A stretch of 64,000 bases of DNA from Tillandsia leiboldiana (taxonomy: Eukaryota > Streptophyta > Magnoliopsida > Poales > Bromeliaceae): assembly GCA_029204045.2 (NCBI GenBank), contig CM055063.1:33962810-34026809 (forward strand), written 5' to 3'. Position numbers and translations under genes: made by a program. Shown in pieces: positions 33,291-44,953 of the stretch; within the stretch, counting starts at the first letter, position 1, and each line of letters begins with the position of its first letter. Below the pieces are notes generated by a model that saw only the letters and a list, made by a program, of their open reading frames with translations, ran no database searches and had not been told where the DNA came from.

Positions 33291-33950
33291 TGTAAGACCT
33301 GACTTTTCCGTGACCCTCCCCGTTACCCCTTTTTCTTCGACTGCCCGACTGAGGGACAATTTTTGGTGTTTTTCCGGAGAATCCGTCGGGGCTCGCGGAC
33401 ATTTTTAGGCCGAAGGGCTCGCGAAATGGAGAACGGGGGCGCGATCGGTTTCAGATTCCGACTCCCGGTTCACCCGGAATAATTTTCCGAAGTTCGGACC
33501 CCACTTAGGCGCCCCGGGATCCGTGCGGACGATCGGCACGTTTCTCGAGGTAATTATAGCCGCTGGATCTGTCCCTATTGATTAATTATTCTCTTACCCT
33601 TTGAGGGACCTAGGGTTTTAGGTGTTCCCTCCTAGGTCCCTTCGTTCGGCGGCTAGGGTTTCCCTTTAAGAGTCATCACGAGAGGGAAAAAGAGAGAGGG
33701 AAGGACGGCTAGGGTTTCCCTTTAAGAGTCATCACGAGAGGGAAAAAGAGAGAGGGAAGGACGGCTAGGGTTTCTCTTTAAGAGACACCACGAGAGGGAA
33801 AAAGAGGAGAATAAAACGGGGACCCAACCCTTTTTCGCTCTTGTACGACCGACGGCGGGGCTTTCGAGGAAAGGACGGAGGTTCTTGCTCGCGGGATCAA
33901 CCGGGCAACGTTAGGACGATCCTCTTCCTCTCTTTTCCGGCGGATCAAAG

Positions 33951-36022
33951 GTGAGTTTTTATTAGTTTGTGGTGTAGGCGTTTCGGGGGGTGGGATCTTC
34001 ACGGGAAACACCGCCGCCGCCGGCGGACCGGCCGCGGGCGGGGCGCCGCGCGGCGCTTGGTGCCGCGCGGGGCCGCCCCGCACCACGGGCGAGGCACCCG
34101 CGCGGCGCTTGGCCGCGCGGGGCCGCCCGCAGGCGGGGCGCCCGCGCGGGCTGGTGCCGCGCGGGGTCGCCTCCGCACCGCGGGCGAGGCACCCGCAGCG
34201 GCGCCTGGCCGCGCGGGGCCGCCCGCAGGTGGGGCGCCCGCGCGGGCTGGTGCCGCGCGGGGTCGCCCCCGCACCGCGGGCGAGGCACCCGCGCGGCGCC
34301 TGGCCGCGCGGGGCCGCCCGCAGGTGGGGCGCCCGCGCGGGCTGGTGCCGCGCGGGGTCGCCCCCGCACCGCGGGCGAGGCACCCGCGCGGCGCTTGGCC
34401 GCGCGGGGCCCGCCCGCAGGTGGGGGCGCCCGCGGCGGGCTGGTGCCGCGCGGGGTCGCCCCCGCACCGCGGGCGAGGCACCCGCGCGGCGCTTGGCCGC
34501 GCGGGGCCGCCCGCAGGTGGGGGCGCCCGCGCGGGCTGGTGCCGCGCGGGTCGCCCCCCGCACCGCGGCGAGGCACCCGCGCGGCGCTTGGCCGCGCGGG
34601 GCCGCCCGCAGGTGGGGCGCCCGCGCGGACTGGCGCCGCGCGGGGTCGCCCCCGCACCGCGGGCGAGGCACCCGCGCGGCGCTTGGCCGCGCGGGGCCGC
34701 CCGCAGGCGGGGCGCCCGCGCGGGCTGGTGCCGCGCGGGGTCGCCCCCGCACCGCGGGCGAGTCACCCGCGCGGCGCCTGGCCGCGCGGGGCCGCCCGCA
34801 GGCGGGGCGCCCGCGCGGGCTGTGTGCCGCGCGGGGTCGCCCCCGCACCGCGGGGCGAGGCACCCGCGCGGCGCCTGGCCGCGCGGGCCGCCCGCAGGTG
34901 GGGGCGCCCGCGCGGGCTGGTGCCGCGCGGGGGTCGCCCCCGCACCGCGCGCGAGGCACCCGCGCGGCGCTTTGGCCGCGCGGGGCCGCCCGCAGGTGGG
35001 GCGCCCGCGCGGACTGGCGCCGCGCGGGGTCCGCCCCCGCACCGCGGGCGAGGCACCCGCGCGGCGCTTGGCCGCGCGGGGCCCGCCCGCAGGTGGGGCG
35101 CCCCGCGCGGACTGGCGCCCGCGGGGGTCGCCCCCGCACCGCGGGCGATGGCACCCGCGCGGCGCTTGGCCGCGCGGGGCCGCCCGCAAGGTGGGGCGGC
35201 CCGCGCGGACTGGCGCCGGCGCGGGGTCCGCCCCCGCACCGCGGGCGAGGCACCCGCGCGGCGCTTGGCCGCGCGGGGCCGCCCGCAGGTGGTCGCCCGC
35301 GCGGACTGGCGCCGCGCGGGGTCGCCCCCGCACCGCGGGCGAGGCACCCGCGCGGCGCTTGGCCCGCGGGGCCGCCCGCAGTGGGGGCGCCCGCGCGGGC
35401 TGGTGCCGCGCGGGGTCACCCCCGCACCGCGGCGAGGCACCCCGCGCGGCGCTTGGCCGCGCTGGGGCCCGCCCGCAGGTGGGGGGCGCCAGCGCGGGCT
35501 GGTGCCGCGCGGGGTCGCCCCCTGCACCCGGGGCGAGGCACCCGCGCGGCGCTTGGCCGCGCGGGGCCGCCCGCAGGTGGGGCGCCCGCGCGGGCTGGTG
35601 CCGCGCGGGGTCGCCCCCGCACCGCGGCGGGGCACCCGCGCGGCGCTTGGCCGCGCGGGGGGCCGCCCGCAGGAGGGGCGCCCGCGCGGGCTGGTGCCGC
35701 GCGGGGTCGCCCCCGCACCGCGGGCAGCGCGCTCGCGCGGCGTTTGGCCGCGCAGGGCCGCTCGCAGGTGGGGCGGCCCGCGCAGGCTGGGGCCGCGCGG
35801 GGTCGCCCCCGCACCACGGGCAACGCACTCGCGCGGCGCCTTGGCCGCGCGGGGCCGCCGCAGGAGGGGCGCGCCCGCGCGGGATGGGGCCACGCGATGC
35901 TGTGCCCCGGGCGGAGTGGCGCGCCGCACGGGCCAGTGCCGGGCGGGGGAACTCCGCCGCACATGGGTGGGAGTCGGTGTGAGTGTCGGATCCTTAGTCT
36001 TGACTTGCCCTTATTCCTTCAG
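33951..36022 (+). other. Predicted intron enclosing the GC-rich array, 3' LTR of E
   Basis: Same donor (CAAAG/GTGAGT) and acceptor (TTATTCCTTCAG) as in the 5' LTR, with 2072 bp between them. Splice sites are unchanged although the array between them has grown by about five units. Confidence 0.45.
34045..35925 (+). repeat. 95-bp GC-rich tandem array, about 19 units
   Basis: Same unit as at 27520-28880, with about five more copies and frequent one-base indels in G/C runs. Open frames up to 703 codons here are an effect of the composition. Confidence 0.93.
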
Positions 36023-37480
36023 GAGTGCAGGACATTGTTGGCGACGGGCGCACTATCACGGACGTACCGAACGCCGGACGACGCACGCAAAAGGTGGGTA
36101 AATTCGCCGAGGTTAATTTGGTAAGGGCGGACATGAGCAAAGGTGTTTCTCTCTAAGTTGCTCCTCGTGAGCAAAGGTGGGTTTCTCTCTAAGTTGCTCC
36201 TCGTGAGCAAAGGTGGGTTTTCTCTCTAAGATGCTCTTCGTGAGCGAAGGTGTGTTCCTCTTCAAGTTGCTCACAATGAGCAACGGTGTTTTCCTCCTTA
36301 AGATTTCCTCATGAGCAAAGGTGTTCACCCTTCTGGTTGTCCTTATGAGCAACGCTGACCCCGAATCTTATTCTATTCGCTTTATCATCTGAGGCTCAAG
36401 TTTTACTACACGCACACCAGCGGTTTGGCCACCGCAAGGGTGTGCTTTTTCCGGAAAAGTGGTACGTTGACCCGTTGTCCCCACGCTAGGTGGCGTTAGG
36501 GATGGGGGCCCTCATGGGGGAGGGTGTGAGCGGTGACGCCGAGGGTTGGTGCTCGCGGCCGAGGCAGGTGCTCGGCGGAGAGGGAGAGGCACCGGGGTAG
36601 GGGCCCGGTGCAGTGTCCGGGGGAGGGTGCCCGTTTATGTTTGGTGCAGGTTGTGATCATTGTTGACGGTTTATGGGAGGGGGGTGACAGTTGCTCTGGT
36701 TACAGTGGTTTTGTTTTATTATAGTATTCTTGCTCATATTGTTGATTTCTAGTCACTGACTTCCCACTCCGTGAACAGTTACGTCCAGGGGCGAGTGCTT
36801 GGGGCGCCGGTGAGGACTTAGGGTGCTGATCTGATTTTTGGTGGACTTCAGATACAGTGACTCTTCTTTCCCTTTTCTTTTATTATTCATGGTACTAGTT
36901 GTGGATTGCGACCACCCCCCGTGGGGTCGAAGTGGATGTTGCCTTTCCTTTCCTTTTTGAATAATTGAATGAATACTACGTTCTCTCTTACTGGGCCGTT
37001 TGAACGATGAAAAACAAAGAAAACCGTTTGCGGAAACTATTTCTAAAACGTGGGTGTCGTGTGGGCACCGAGCTTTATAAACCTTGTGGGATTTATGTGT
37101 TTGCGAACTGTTTTTCACAAACGAGGGGCATCGTGTGGATGCTGCTTTCAAAACCTTGTGATTATTTATCCTTTCAAAAACACCGGCCTCTATACTCTAA
37201 GTGAATGCTAGAATGTCATGTGAATTGTTTGGTTGTATGAGTACGAGACCCCAACTGATGTGGTTAGAGATTGTATGTACTACGCCTTGTGAGACACTTT
37301 GTAGCCGAGACGCCGTGCATATACAAAGGGGCCTCTGCCCATTTGCAGAGCGAATTTGTGTATGCGGCGGGTCTGTGCACGCGCCGGGGAGTAATGTTTT
37401 ACAAAAAAAATATATGGCTGATTCAGGGGCATCGGTGGCTCCTCTTCCGCGCGATTCGTACCCCCGGGCGTGACACCATT

Positions 37481-38232
37481 CTCGATTTTTCATGGGGTTT
37501 TTTACTTTATCTCTGGAGCCCTCGTGCGCAGGGCGGAGTTTAGGACAGTGTTTAGTATTTATGAATTTTTCTTGGTTGTTTATACATGGATTTTGGAGTT
37601 TAAAGGCTTGATCTTCATCTACACTCACAGAGAACGCATCGGTACCCTTCTTGGAGAATTTGGAGGTGATTTGCATAGGTATCTTTTTATTCTTGTTGAC
37701 CCTGTGACAGAGATTACTGCAGATTTCCTGTTTTGGTAATGTTTTAATGAATGAACTTTGGGGATGCAGATTTCATGGTGATTATTGGTTCTTTTGTCGA
37801 TTTTAGAGTTTGGGCATATTATTGAGATCAAGATGAGTAATTTCTCTTTTGGTTTCAGCTAGAGATCACCTTTCGATTAGCCCTACATCTCATAGGATTA
37901 TTTGCTGAAATTTTGATGTTGTTTGGACAACACCTTCCCATTTGTTTAATTTGACGGCATAAGAGATTTGAGGCTAAGTTTTTGTGATTTGGGGATGTTC
38001 ATTGGACAGAGGAGAACTTAGAATCTCAAATTGGAGCTCTACTTTGAGGCATTTAATGCAGATTTTGCATCTTCCTTCCAACTTGTTGTTTGTTGGAATT
38101 TCTGGAATATTCTGTGCAGCGGTCGTTGATTTCGCGTTTGTGCTCAATCCGGCTAAAATTTTGGGGTGATTTTAATTGCATGAACTCTTAAGAGGTTTTA
38201 GAATACGCACGCCGAATTTCAGATTGATCGGA
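37481..38232 (+). mobile_element. 3' LTR of H, second piece
   Basis: Continues H's LTR after element E. Near its end, ACGCACGCCGAATTTCAGATTG matches ACGTGCACGCCAAGTTTCAGCC at about 14884-14906 of H's other LTR in the same order. The last five bases, TCGGA (38228-38232), are the target duplication of composite T. Confidence 0.82.
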
Positions 38233-39263
38233 TGTGGTGACTCAGACCTTTGCTGGGCTTCTTCAGTGTGACCAGCAGCTTCTGGAAGCCTACGTGGCTT
38301 GTCGGCGGTGTTCGCGCGCCTATTTGGACACAAGAGATGGACCCTGTGAGCTTTGGTTGGCTGTATTGGCCTTCGGCTGCTTTTGCCGAATTTTAGGAAG
38401 GATTTTGGCCAAACAGAGGGTGGATTTGGGTTCAGTGCGGAAAAACGCTTGGAAATGGCTTTTTGTTTGCTTAATTCTGAGTCCGGATGCCCAAAGCGGG
38501 CTCCCGGAAGTTTTGGCAGTTTTTGGGGTTTGCGGGAGCCTCCGCAAATTATAGGTTTGGAATTTGGCAAAATGGACACCGTTTTTGAATCAGCGCGCGA
38601 AAACGGTCAAGATGGGCTATTTGCTTGATGTTTTTGGGTTGGCGGTTACTGTTCAGCCGGAACAGTACTTCCGGCGATCACCGGCGGCGGCGGCTGGCGC
38701 GGCGGGCAGCGGCGGAAGGCGGCGAAGGCGCTCGGGCAGGCGGCGCGCGGGCCGCGGGCAGGCGCACAGGGGCGCGGGCAGGCGCGCGGTCCACCGCGGA
38801 GGTCGTGCACCGGGGGCGGGCCACGTGGCGCTCTCCGGTTGGCCGGTTCAGCAGGCGCGGTCCACTGAATTTTGGTCCGGGTGCACGGTAGACCGGTGGA
38901 CACGTGGCGTGAGGTGATTGGTTCGGTGTTGTGCTCCCGGTCCACACAACCTGTGAGTCGTTGGCCGGGGCAGGTGGCCGTACGCCGGGGCAGGTGGCCG
39001 TACGGCCGGGTCAGCCGCGACGTGCGCGGTCCACGGCGCGACGTGCGCGGTGCACGGTTTGCGCGGGCACGTGTCGCGTCGCCATTCGCGGGCGCAGGTG
39101 CACCGGGTGCAGTGGGGCCCGGGGAGTAGTGGACTGGGCTGTGTGGTGGACCGGGCCGCACTGTGCGCGCCCGAAAGTTGTGGGCCGGCCGCACTGTGCG
39201 CGCCCGAAAATTTCGGGCGCCCGGAAATCGGACAAATTGGAATTTCCCAATTGTTTTCTCAGC

Positions 39264-39274
39264 CTATAAATAGG
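39264..39274 (+). promoter_or_regulatory. TATA box of LTR T1
   Basis: CTATAAATAGG directly downstream of the GC-rich U3. Equivalent boxes are at 47337-47347 and 54969-54979. Confidence 0.75.
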
Positions 39275-40154
39275 CAGCCCGAGCCCTCTTTTTCTGCCTT
39301 TTTCTCTCAGCCCTTTCAAGATCTCCCCGAGCTCCTTCTTGGAAGTTTTTCACCTCTAAGTGCTTGATCTTCCTGCCAAGTTCTAGGATTTTTGAAGGCA
39401 CGAATCCCGAGGTTCCCCATTTTACGGTGCGGCGCGACGTTGCTTTCTAGTGTTCTTCTTCGGCGCAGCAGCAGTGTTTTAGCTCCCCTGGGCTACCCCG
39501 AGATCCTTTTTCTGTGATTCTTGCGCCGACAGACTCCTAAGAGGTAGGACTTCATCTTTCGTTTGATCGCGCTTTCCCGTTTCGAGTTTTTGGCACGGAT
39601 CCCGAGGCAACACTGTGACCCATTTTCTGTTTGGCTTTGTGGGACAGCATCGAGGTGTTTTGGCCATATCTTTGCGCACAAGCGTCAGCCGGAAACGAGC
39701 TTATACAACTTTTTCATCTACAGATCGCAAGGAACGCGCTCGTATTTTTCTTGGATTTTTCTGAGATTTCATCAGAGGTGAAAATTACTGTTTTCTCAGT
39801 GAACAGTGTACAGTTTAACACAGATTTTTGTATGAGTGTACCCCCTTGCCGAATTTTTATCTTGACTTACCGAACTCCGATTTGGGCGTGCAAGGTACCG
39901 TTGCGAAGCTATCGACGCGAGGATCGCTGTGGTATTTTTCTTGGAATTTTCTGGGCACTTTCTGCAGGTGATAATTTAACAGTTTCGGGACTGTTGTTGT
40001 ATGGGATTATAAGAGTTATATTTGGGAGCCTTAGTGTAATTAGTGAGCTTTGTATTGTGCCAGGAGAGTTACGGGTGTGCTGAACTTATTGGAGCAAGGG
40101 ATTAGAGTTATCTGGTGTTTTCAGCTGTTGGGCTTTGGACAGTCAGCTTTTCAG

Positions 40155-41946
40155 GTGGGTGCCTTATTCCCGGAACCGGTGGACGGTTCTCTATATTGTT
40201 ATATGTTAGCATTGCATGCAGGTGTACGGTACAATAACTGAAATTGGTCGGTAAGTTTAACAGTGAGGATTCTATGGAAATTGCAAGTGAATTTCTCATA
40301 GTATGACAATGGTATAATCAAATATTCATGTTGGTGATTAGTGGAAGCCCACCTAAGGCAAGGTTACCATATCAGGATTAATTATCATGCCATATTAGCA
40401 CATAACCTTTTATGAGGCTGGTTTATGCATTGGGATAGGATTATGTAGTTATGTGCAGGTTCTACTCCAAGGAGTGATTATGGATCGAAAATCATGGACA
40501 GGTATGGTCATTGCTAATTCTGGCATGAGGTTTATTTTCTTTATCCTTCTTAAGGACAAATGCATGCTTGTATGGACATATGTGTATGGACATATAGTTA
40601 GGCCATCTTTTACTGCTGCACTTCATATTGGAATTTGACTTAGGAGAAACCATGATTGCTTTCTTTCTCCTTTTTATTTAGACTTTTGAGTCATGTTGCT
40701 CGGGTTCGAGCAGAGGTTGGGATAGTGTAGCTGGGACCTTAGGGTCAGAGACAGGGTGTGCTTGATGTTGGATTGTGGGTTATTGCGGCAACCGCGGACA
40801 GTAGGCGGTTGACCGGATCTTGATTTATTTACCCAATTGTGGATTGTGGGTTATTGCGGCAACCGCGGACAGTAGGCGGTTGACCGGATCTTGATTAATT
40901 TACCCAATTGTGGGTTGTGGGTTATTGCGGTGACCGCGGACTTTGGGCGGTTGACCGGATGTTGACTATTGCATCAGATTGGGTATCAGATTTGTTCTAG
41001 TGGATGGTGTTTCCCACTTTTTGAGTATTATTGCATCAGATCGGGTTTTGTTAGTGGACGGAGTTTCCCACTTTGATCATAGTCTTGATCCAGTCCTGCT
41101 ATTATGAGACAGTGGTTACAGAGATACTCGATACAGTGATGCTTGATACAGTGATACTTTACTCGTGTGGGTCGCTCCCCTCGAGTGCCACTCCGGAGTA
41201 GGCTTTCCACGGTGCAGAGCGCCGGGCACCATGCTGGGTTTTGAGTCCTTGGGACTCCTTTGCTTCGGTGTTATGCGTAGGCTGGCATACCCGTCGCGGC
41301 AGAGCAGGCAGTACCAGTGATTACTGGTCTATCGATTGGGTTTATTCAGTCAGATACTTTTTGTTACACTCGTGCCTGGGGGACCGAGTGGAGTCTAGTA
41401 GCTGTGTTTAGACCAGTGCTAGTATTGTTGGGAACCGTTCGGGGTTTGACGGTGGTCCCGTGGTCGTTGTGAGTTCTTTGACCATTGTGTGAGAGGTTGA
41501 GCATCTTGAGTCTTTCCGTTCTGAGAGAGAGAGGGCATGGATTTGACTATAGCCTGCATGAGCCACTACTCGATAGCGAGTCAGTCCGTTTGGACGCCCT
41601 ACGTAATTCCTGCCCGTCAGCGGGAGGTGGTTGTAGGTGGGCGCAGGTTTGACTGGACCCGATGCGGCAGTCAGCTCGATTGGGTCGATTGAGCACTCGT
41701 GTGCGAGTGTTGCATATCTTCATCAGAGTTGCCCCATTTGAGCATTTGGTTAGAGGCATGGTAGCTGTAGAGTGTTTCCAGCTTCTTCTTTCAGTTTTAC
41801 TGCATCGGTTATCTTTTGCCTCTAGTAGTCTTGGTGGGCAGATCGTCGGGCCTTGTGGCGATACCCACTGAGAACTCCCTTATTGCGAAGTTCTCACGCC
41901 CGTTGGGGGTTTTCCCCCTTTTGTCCTTTCTCTCTTTGTTTTGCAG
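40155..41946 (+). other. Predicted leader intron in T1
   Basis: Donor TTTTCAG/GTGGGT at 40155; acceptor CTTTGTTTTGCAG/AGTC ends at 41946, giving 1792 bp. It encloses the 71-bp array. Confidence 0.5.
40770..40975 (+). repeat. 71-bp tandem repeat, three units, T1
   Basis: Units contain ATTGTGGGTTATTGCGGC, then AGTAGGCGGTTGACCGGATC. The third is diverged. Copies in the other T LTRs are at 48844-49047 and 56480-56685. Confidence 0.9.
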
Positions 41947-42403
41947 AGTCTTGGCGGGTGTTGCCGTTCTGTGGTTGCTGTGCGTGGTGAGGGAGTAGCG
42001 AGCTAGATCCAGACCCATCTTTGGAGAGTAGCGGTACCCCCTTTGGAGGAGATCTTCAGTATAGTCGGTAGAGTGGTATTTATTTCCTCTTTTGAGAGAC
42101 TGATGTAGTGAGGATTTGATGTATTGAGAGCTTGTACACTGATGTTTTATTTGAGATATCTCCCTGTTGAGCTATGAGTTTTGTACTCGAGGTTATTGTA
42201 TGATTATCTTTTTGGGAGAGGACCTTGTTGTTTTATCTTCAGTTGTACAGTGGTTGATTTTATTTCTATAGCAGTTTTATCTTTTAGCTCTGATATCTGT
42301 TAGCTGTAGCTCTTTTGCAGGTAGGCGCTTCGCCTATGCGGGTTGGCATAGGTGGCGGATCTGTTGGCGAGCCCGGGTCGCAGTTTCGACCCCGGGCGTG
42401 ACA

Positions 42404-43935
42404 GATTAGGTGGTATCAGAGCCTAGTTGTAGGTCATGGTGGACTTAGAAACCCTAGGCTTGTGGTTGGACCCTAGGATGACTTCGTGAGAGTCGTGATT
42501 TGTAGCGAGAGTCCTGATTGAGTTTACACCTCTCCCGAGGGACGGGATGAGTGATTGGCATGTTTATTCTCCTAAGTAGTTATGTTGGCTGCAGACAACA
42601 TAACGCTATGGAATGGGTGACATGCTCTAGACTTTCGCTGGATTGGGTCGAGCGTTGTTGTGTGCTGATTTGTGGTTTCGTCGTGGCGAGCGGTGTCTCC
42701 CCGACGCTGGTTTGGGACCCTTGTGCATCCTGTCATGGCAGTTGAGCTTGAGCGGTTGGTTTTGGGCCGGATACCCGGATTGAGGTCAGAGAACTCGGAC
42801 CCAGATGACAGGATTGTCAGAGGCATATCAGCGGCAGAGTGAGCAGCTAGTTTGGTGACGCAGTTGTCAGAGCAGTGGGGCAGCCTGACAGTACTTTTCT
42901 TCTGAGACCACCAGGATGTAGTATCCTCAGCGGCAGGGATTTCTGTAGTGCCAATAGAGCGTGTGGCCCCCTCCGTGCCAATGTTTAGTGCCAAGGCACT
43001 GAGGTAGGGTGGATGGTTGACAGCAGAGGAGCTGTGGGGCATGTTCGATTGAGTGAGCCAGACTGGCAGATAACCACCCCCGACTCGTAAGATTGAGCTC
43101 GGAGCCTTTGGAGGCAGAGTTGTGGTTGGGGGTGATGGAGTGATCAATTGAGAGCCTCCCTGTGCTAGAGAGTTTATGCAGTTGTTGAACTGGCGCTCCA
43201 GGTTTCGAGGGACGAGGCACATAGGATAAGTGAGATTGGGAGTGGATTGCGCCAGGATACTCCTTAGTTTCTTTTCGGTCCCTCCTGTTCGGGTTTTGGA
43301 CTGTGGATGCCTCGTCGGAGTAGGCATTGTGTTTGGAGCTGGACACTGCAGTTCCTTGGACGGGGATCTGCCGCTAGAGGCGAGTTCTGGAGGAGGCGCT
43401 TGGCGCTAGGTGATGGAGGACAGATCGGCAGGCAGAGGCATTTTCGTTTTGCTTTCCTGGGTGGTGGATATCCTTGTGGATGGTTAATGCAAGCTTACCC
43501 AAGGGAATTCTACCCTTTGTGATTTATCATTTGCATATTTGAATGTATTATTTGGGATTGAGGGGTGAGCTTAGTAAGGATAATTGTATAAGGAATTGCA
43601 TGAATCAATTGTGCTTGGTCGTATGATGATGATACCCAGGTGGATTTCTGAGACGTCAGGGGTGGGTGGACCCCGATGACAGCAACAACCCTTTCATCAG
43701 AGTGGCGCAGCGGTAGCGTGGATGGTTGTTTGCGAGAGACCACGTTCGGCATCTCAGTGTGAGCATTGACAGAGGTCGTGCTCCCTTTGTGATTGGTCTA
43801 GATATTTTGGCAGGCTGAGCGACGACCACTGCATCGAGCGGATGAATCTGTGCCGCCCGGTTGGAGGGCGCCACGTAGTGGATTGAGTTGTCGCAGGGTG
43901 ATTTGTTCACAGCAGTCGGAGTTAGGACATTTGCG
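42404..43935 (+). mobile_element. Internal region of T, first copy, ends at the gap
   Basis: Primer site TGGTATCAGAGCC at 42411-42423, then about 1.5 kb matching 50484-52026 with scattered one-base differences, ending at a run of 100 N. No intact frame. This would be the gag region. Confidence 0.85.
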
Positions 43936-44035
43936 NNNNNNNNNNNNNNNNNNNNNNNNNNNNNNNNNNNNNNNNNNNNNNNNNNNNNNNNNNNNNNNNN
44001 NNNNNNNNNNNNNNNNNNNNNNNNNNNNNNNNNNN
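43936..44035. other. Assembly gap, 100 N
   Basis: Exactly 100 N, the usual placeholder for a gap of unknown size. Sequence to the left ends inside T's internal region; sequence to the right belongs to another element. Open frames that cross it have no meaning. Confidence 1.
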
Positions 44036-44935
44036 TCGCCGTCGAGCCAGCTTTCAGTCGGTACACCAGGGACTAGCTACCCGTGTGGGTGTTCTTTACG
44101 GTAGAGAGGTCTGATTGACCCGTGAGCCCTGTGGGGTTATGATAGCTTGCTGGGTGTCCAACAGTGGCTTTAGGCTGAGGCCCCGATGACCAACAGTGGT
44201 TTTTAGCCTGAGGTCATATGCTCCATGGCAGTTTAGCCTGAGGCCCTTGTGGCCAAAAAGTGGCATTGATTGGGTATATTCGTGGTACTACCTTTGATGC
44301 ACCTTCTTGATATTCCTGCTACTTTGATTACCCACAATTTCATACCTATTCTAGATTATCATGCATAGTATGATTGTGTTATATATGCATACCCTGTTCT
44401 ATTGATCTATGTTCGATATTCTTAGATTATATACACCGCATTGATCGTCAGTATATCTACTTCTATTTCCGCGTATTATTGTATCCAGTAGTACGGCTTG
44501 CTTGTCCCGGTCCGTCGTGCCCATGGGATACCTCCGGTGTGTCCTCACACCCTCGGGTGACTGGTTTTCAAGTCCTTCGGGTGCGGGGCCTTTGGACGTT
44601 CTGTGTGAGGCGCGTGGTAGATTTATCCCTGGTATGGATGTACCCCTTTTGATTTAGTAAAACATTGCAATGTATTTCCTTTGAGAACTGGATGTATTAA
44701 CTTATGAACCTGTGGTTTAATAGAGTAGAACTTATTAGTATAGCGATCTCGTATCTACTCTGATTGACTGTTTCTGTTAGCCGAGCACATATAGGGAAGG
44801 CTTTGTTTGATGTACAGAGACTTTTCTATATGTGTGGCGGTCTGTTCACGCCTTGGAGAAATCAGATTTTAAACTCTGATTTAAAAAAAAAAAAAAAAAA
44901 AAAATTAGAACCACTTTTAAATCTCGGGCGTGACA
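44036..44935 (+). mobile_element. 3' part of an LTR of another family
   Basis: It ends CTCGGGCGTGACA at 44935 and is followed by a primer site, so it is the end of a 5' LTR. It differs from all other LTRs here. It contains a diverged repeat of about 32 bp with GCCTGAGG and TGGC (44155-44265) and a run of 22 A at 44883-44904. Its start is lost in the gap. Confidence 0.75.
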
Positions 44936-44941
44936 GATAGA

Positions 44942-44953
44942 TGGTATCAGAGC
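44942..44953 (+). other. Primer binding site of the foreign piece
   Basis: TGGTATCAGAGC seven bases after the LTR end. Same tRNA-Met type as the other elements. Confidence 0.88.

Larger units (their letters stand above)
26761..37475 (+). mobile_element. Element E: complete but internally deleted chromovirus
   Basis: An element with both LTRs, primer site and 3' purine tract, 10,715 bp, flanked by CCATT (26756-26760, 37476-37480). The internal region is only 2.85 kb. It keeps a gag with two zinc-knuckle modules but no capsid domain, RNase H, the end of integrase and a chromodomain. Protease and RT core are missing. The LTRs differ by 509 bp (3676 versus 4185), almost all due to the number of 95-bp GC-rich units. 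It is a different LTR family from A, H, S1, S2 and T, though it shares the TGTAAGACCT...GGCGTGACA end style and primer type. Confidence 0.95.
33291..37475 (+). mobile_element. 3' LTR of element E, 4185 bp
   Basis: Same start and end as the 5' LTR, with the target duplication CCATT directly after (37476-37480). The GC-rich array has about 19 units against 14. Many single-base gains and losses occur in G/C runs across 34000-37475 compared with the 5' LTR, more than elsewhere in the window, which may be sequencing error. Confidence 0.93.
38233..42403 (+). mobile_element. LTR T1, 4171 bp
   Basis: Nearly the same as T2 and T3, but with many one-base losses in homopolymers. It has a CACGTG cluster (38820-39070), a TATA box CTATAAATAGG at 39264-39274, predicted intron 40155-41946 and a 71-bp repeat at 40770-40975. 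The primer site follows at 42411. Confidence 0.92.

Noticed and set aside
33778..36124. Open frames up to 703 codons on both strands
   Set aside because: Same array in E's 3' LTR. Frames differ from the 5' LTR because of indels, which a real protein would not tolerate.
26761..37475. Autonomous, intact element E
   Set aside because: Protease, RT core, integrase aspartates and capsid are missing, RNase H lacks its first catalytic aspartate, and several stops and frameshifts are present.
42572..43327. 251-codon antisense frame in T's internal region, with a shorter related frame at 50951-51589
   Set aside because: It is antisense to the element, kept only by the near-identity of the two copies, and broken by one-base differences between them.
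43656..44104. Open frames crossing 43936-44035
   Set aside because: They pass through 100 N, and the two sides come from different elements.
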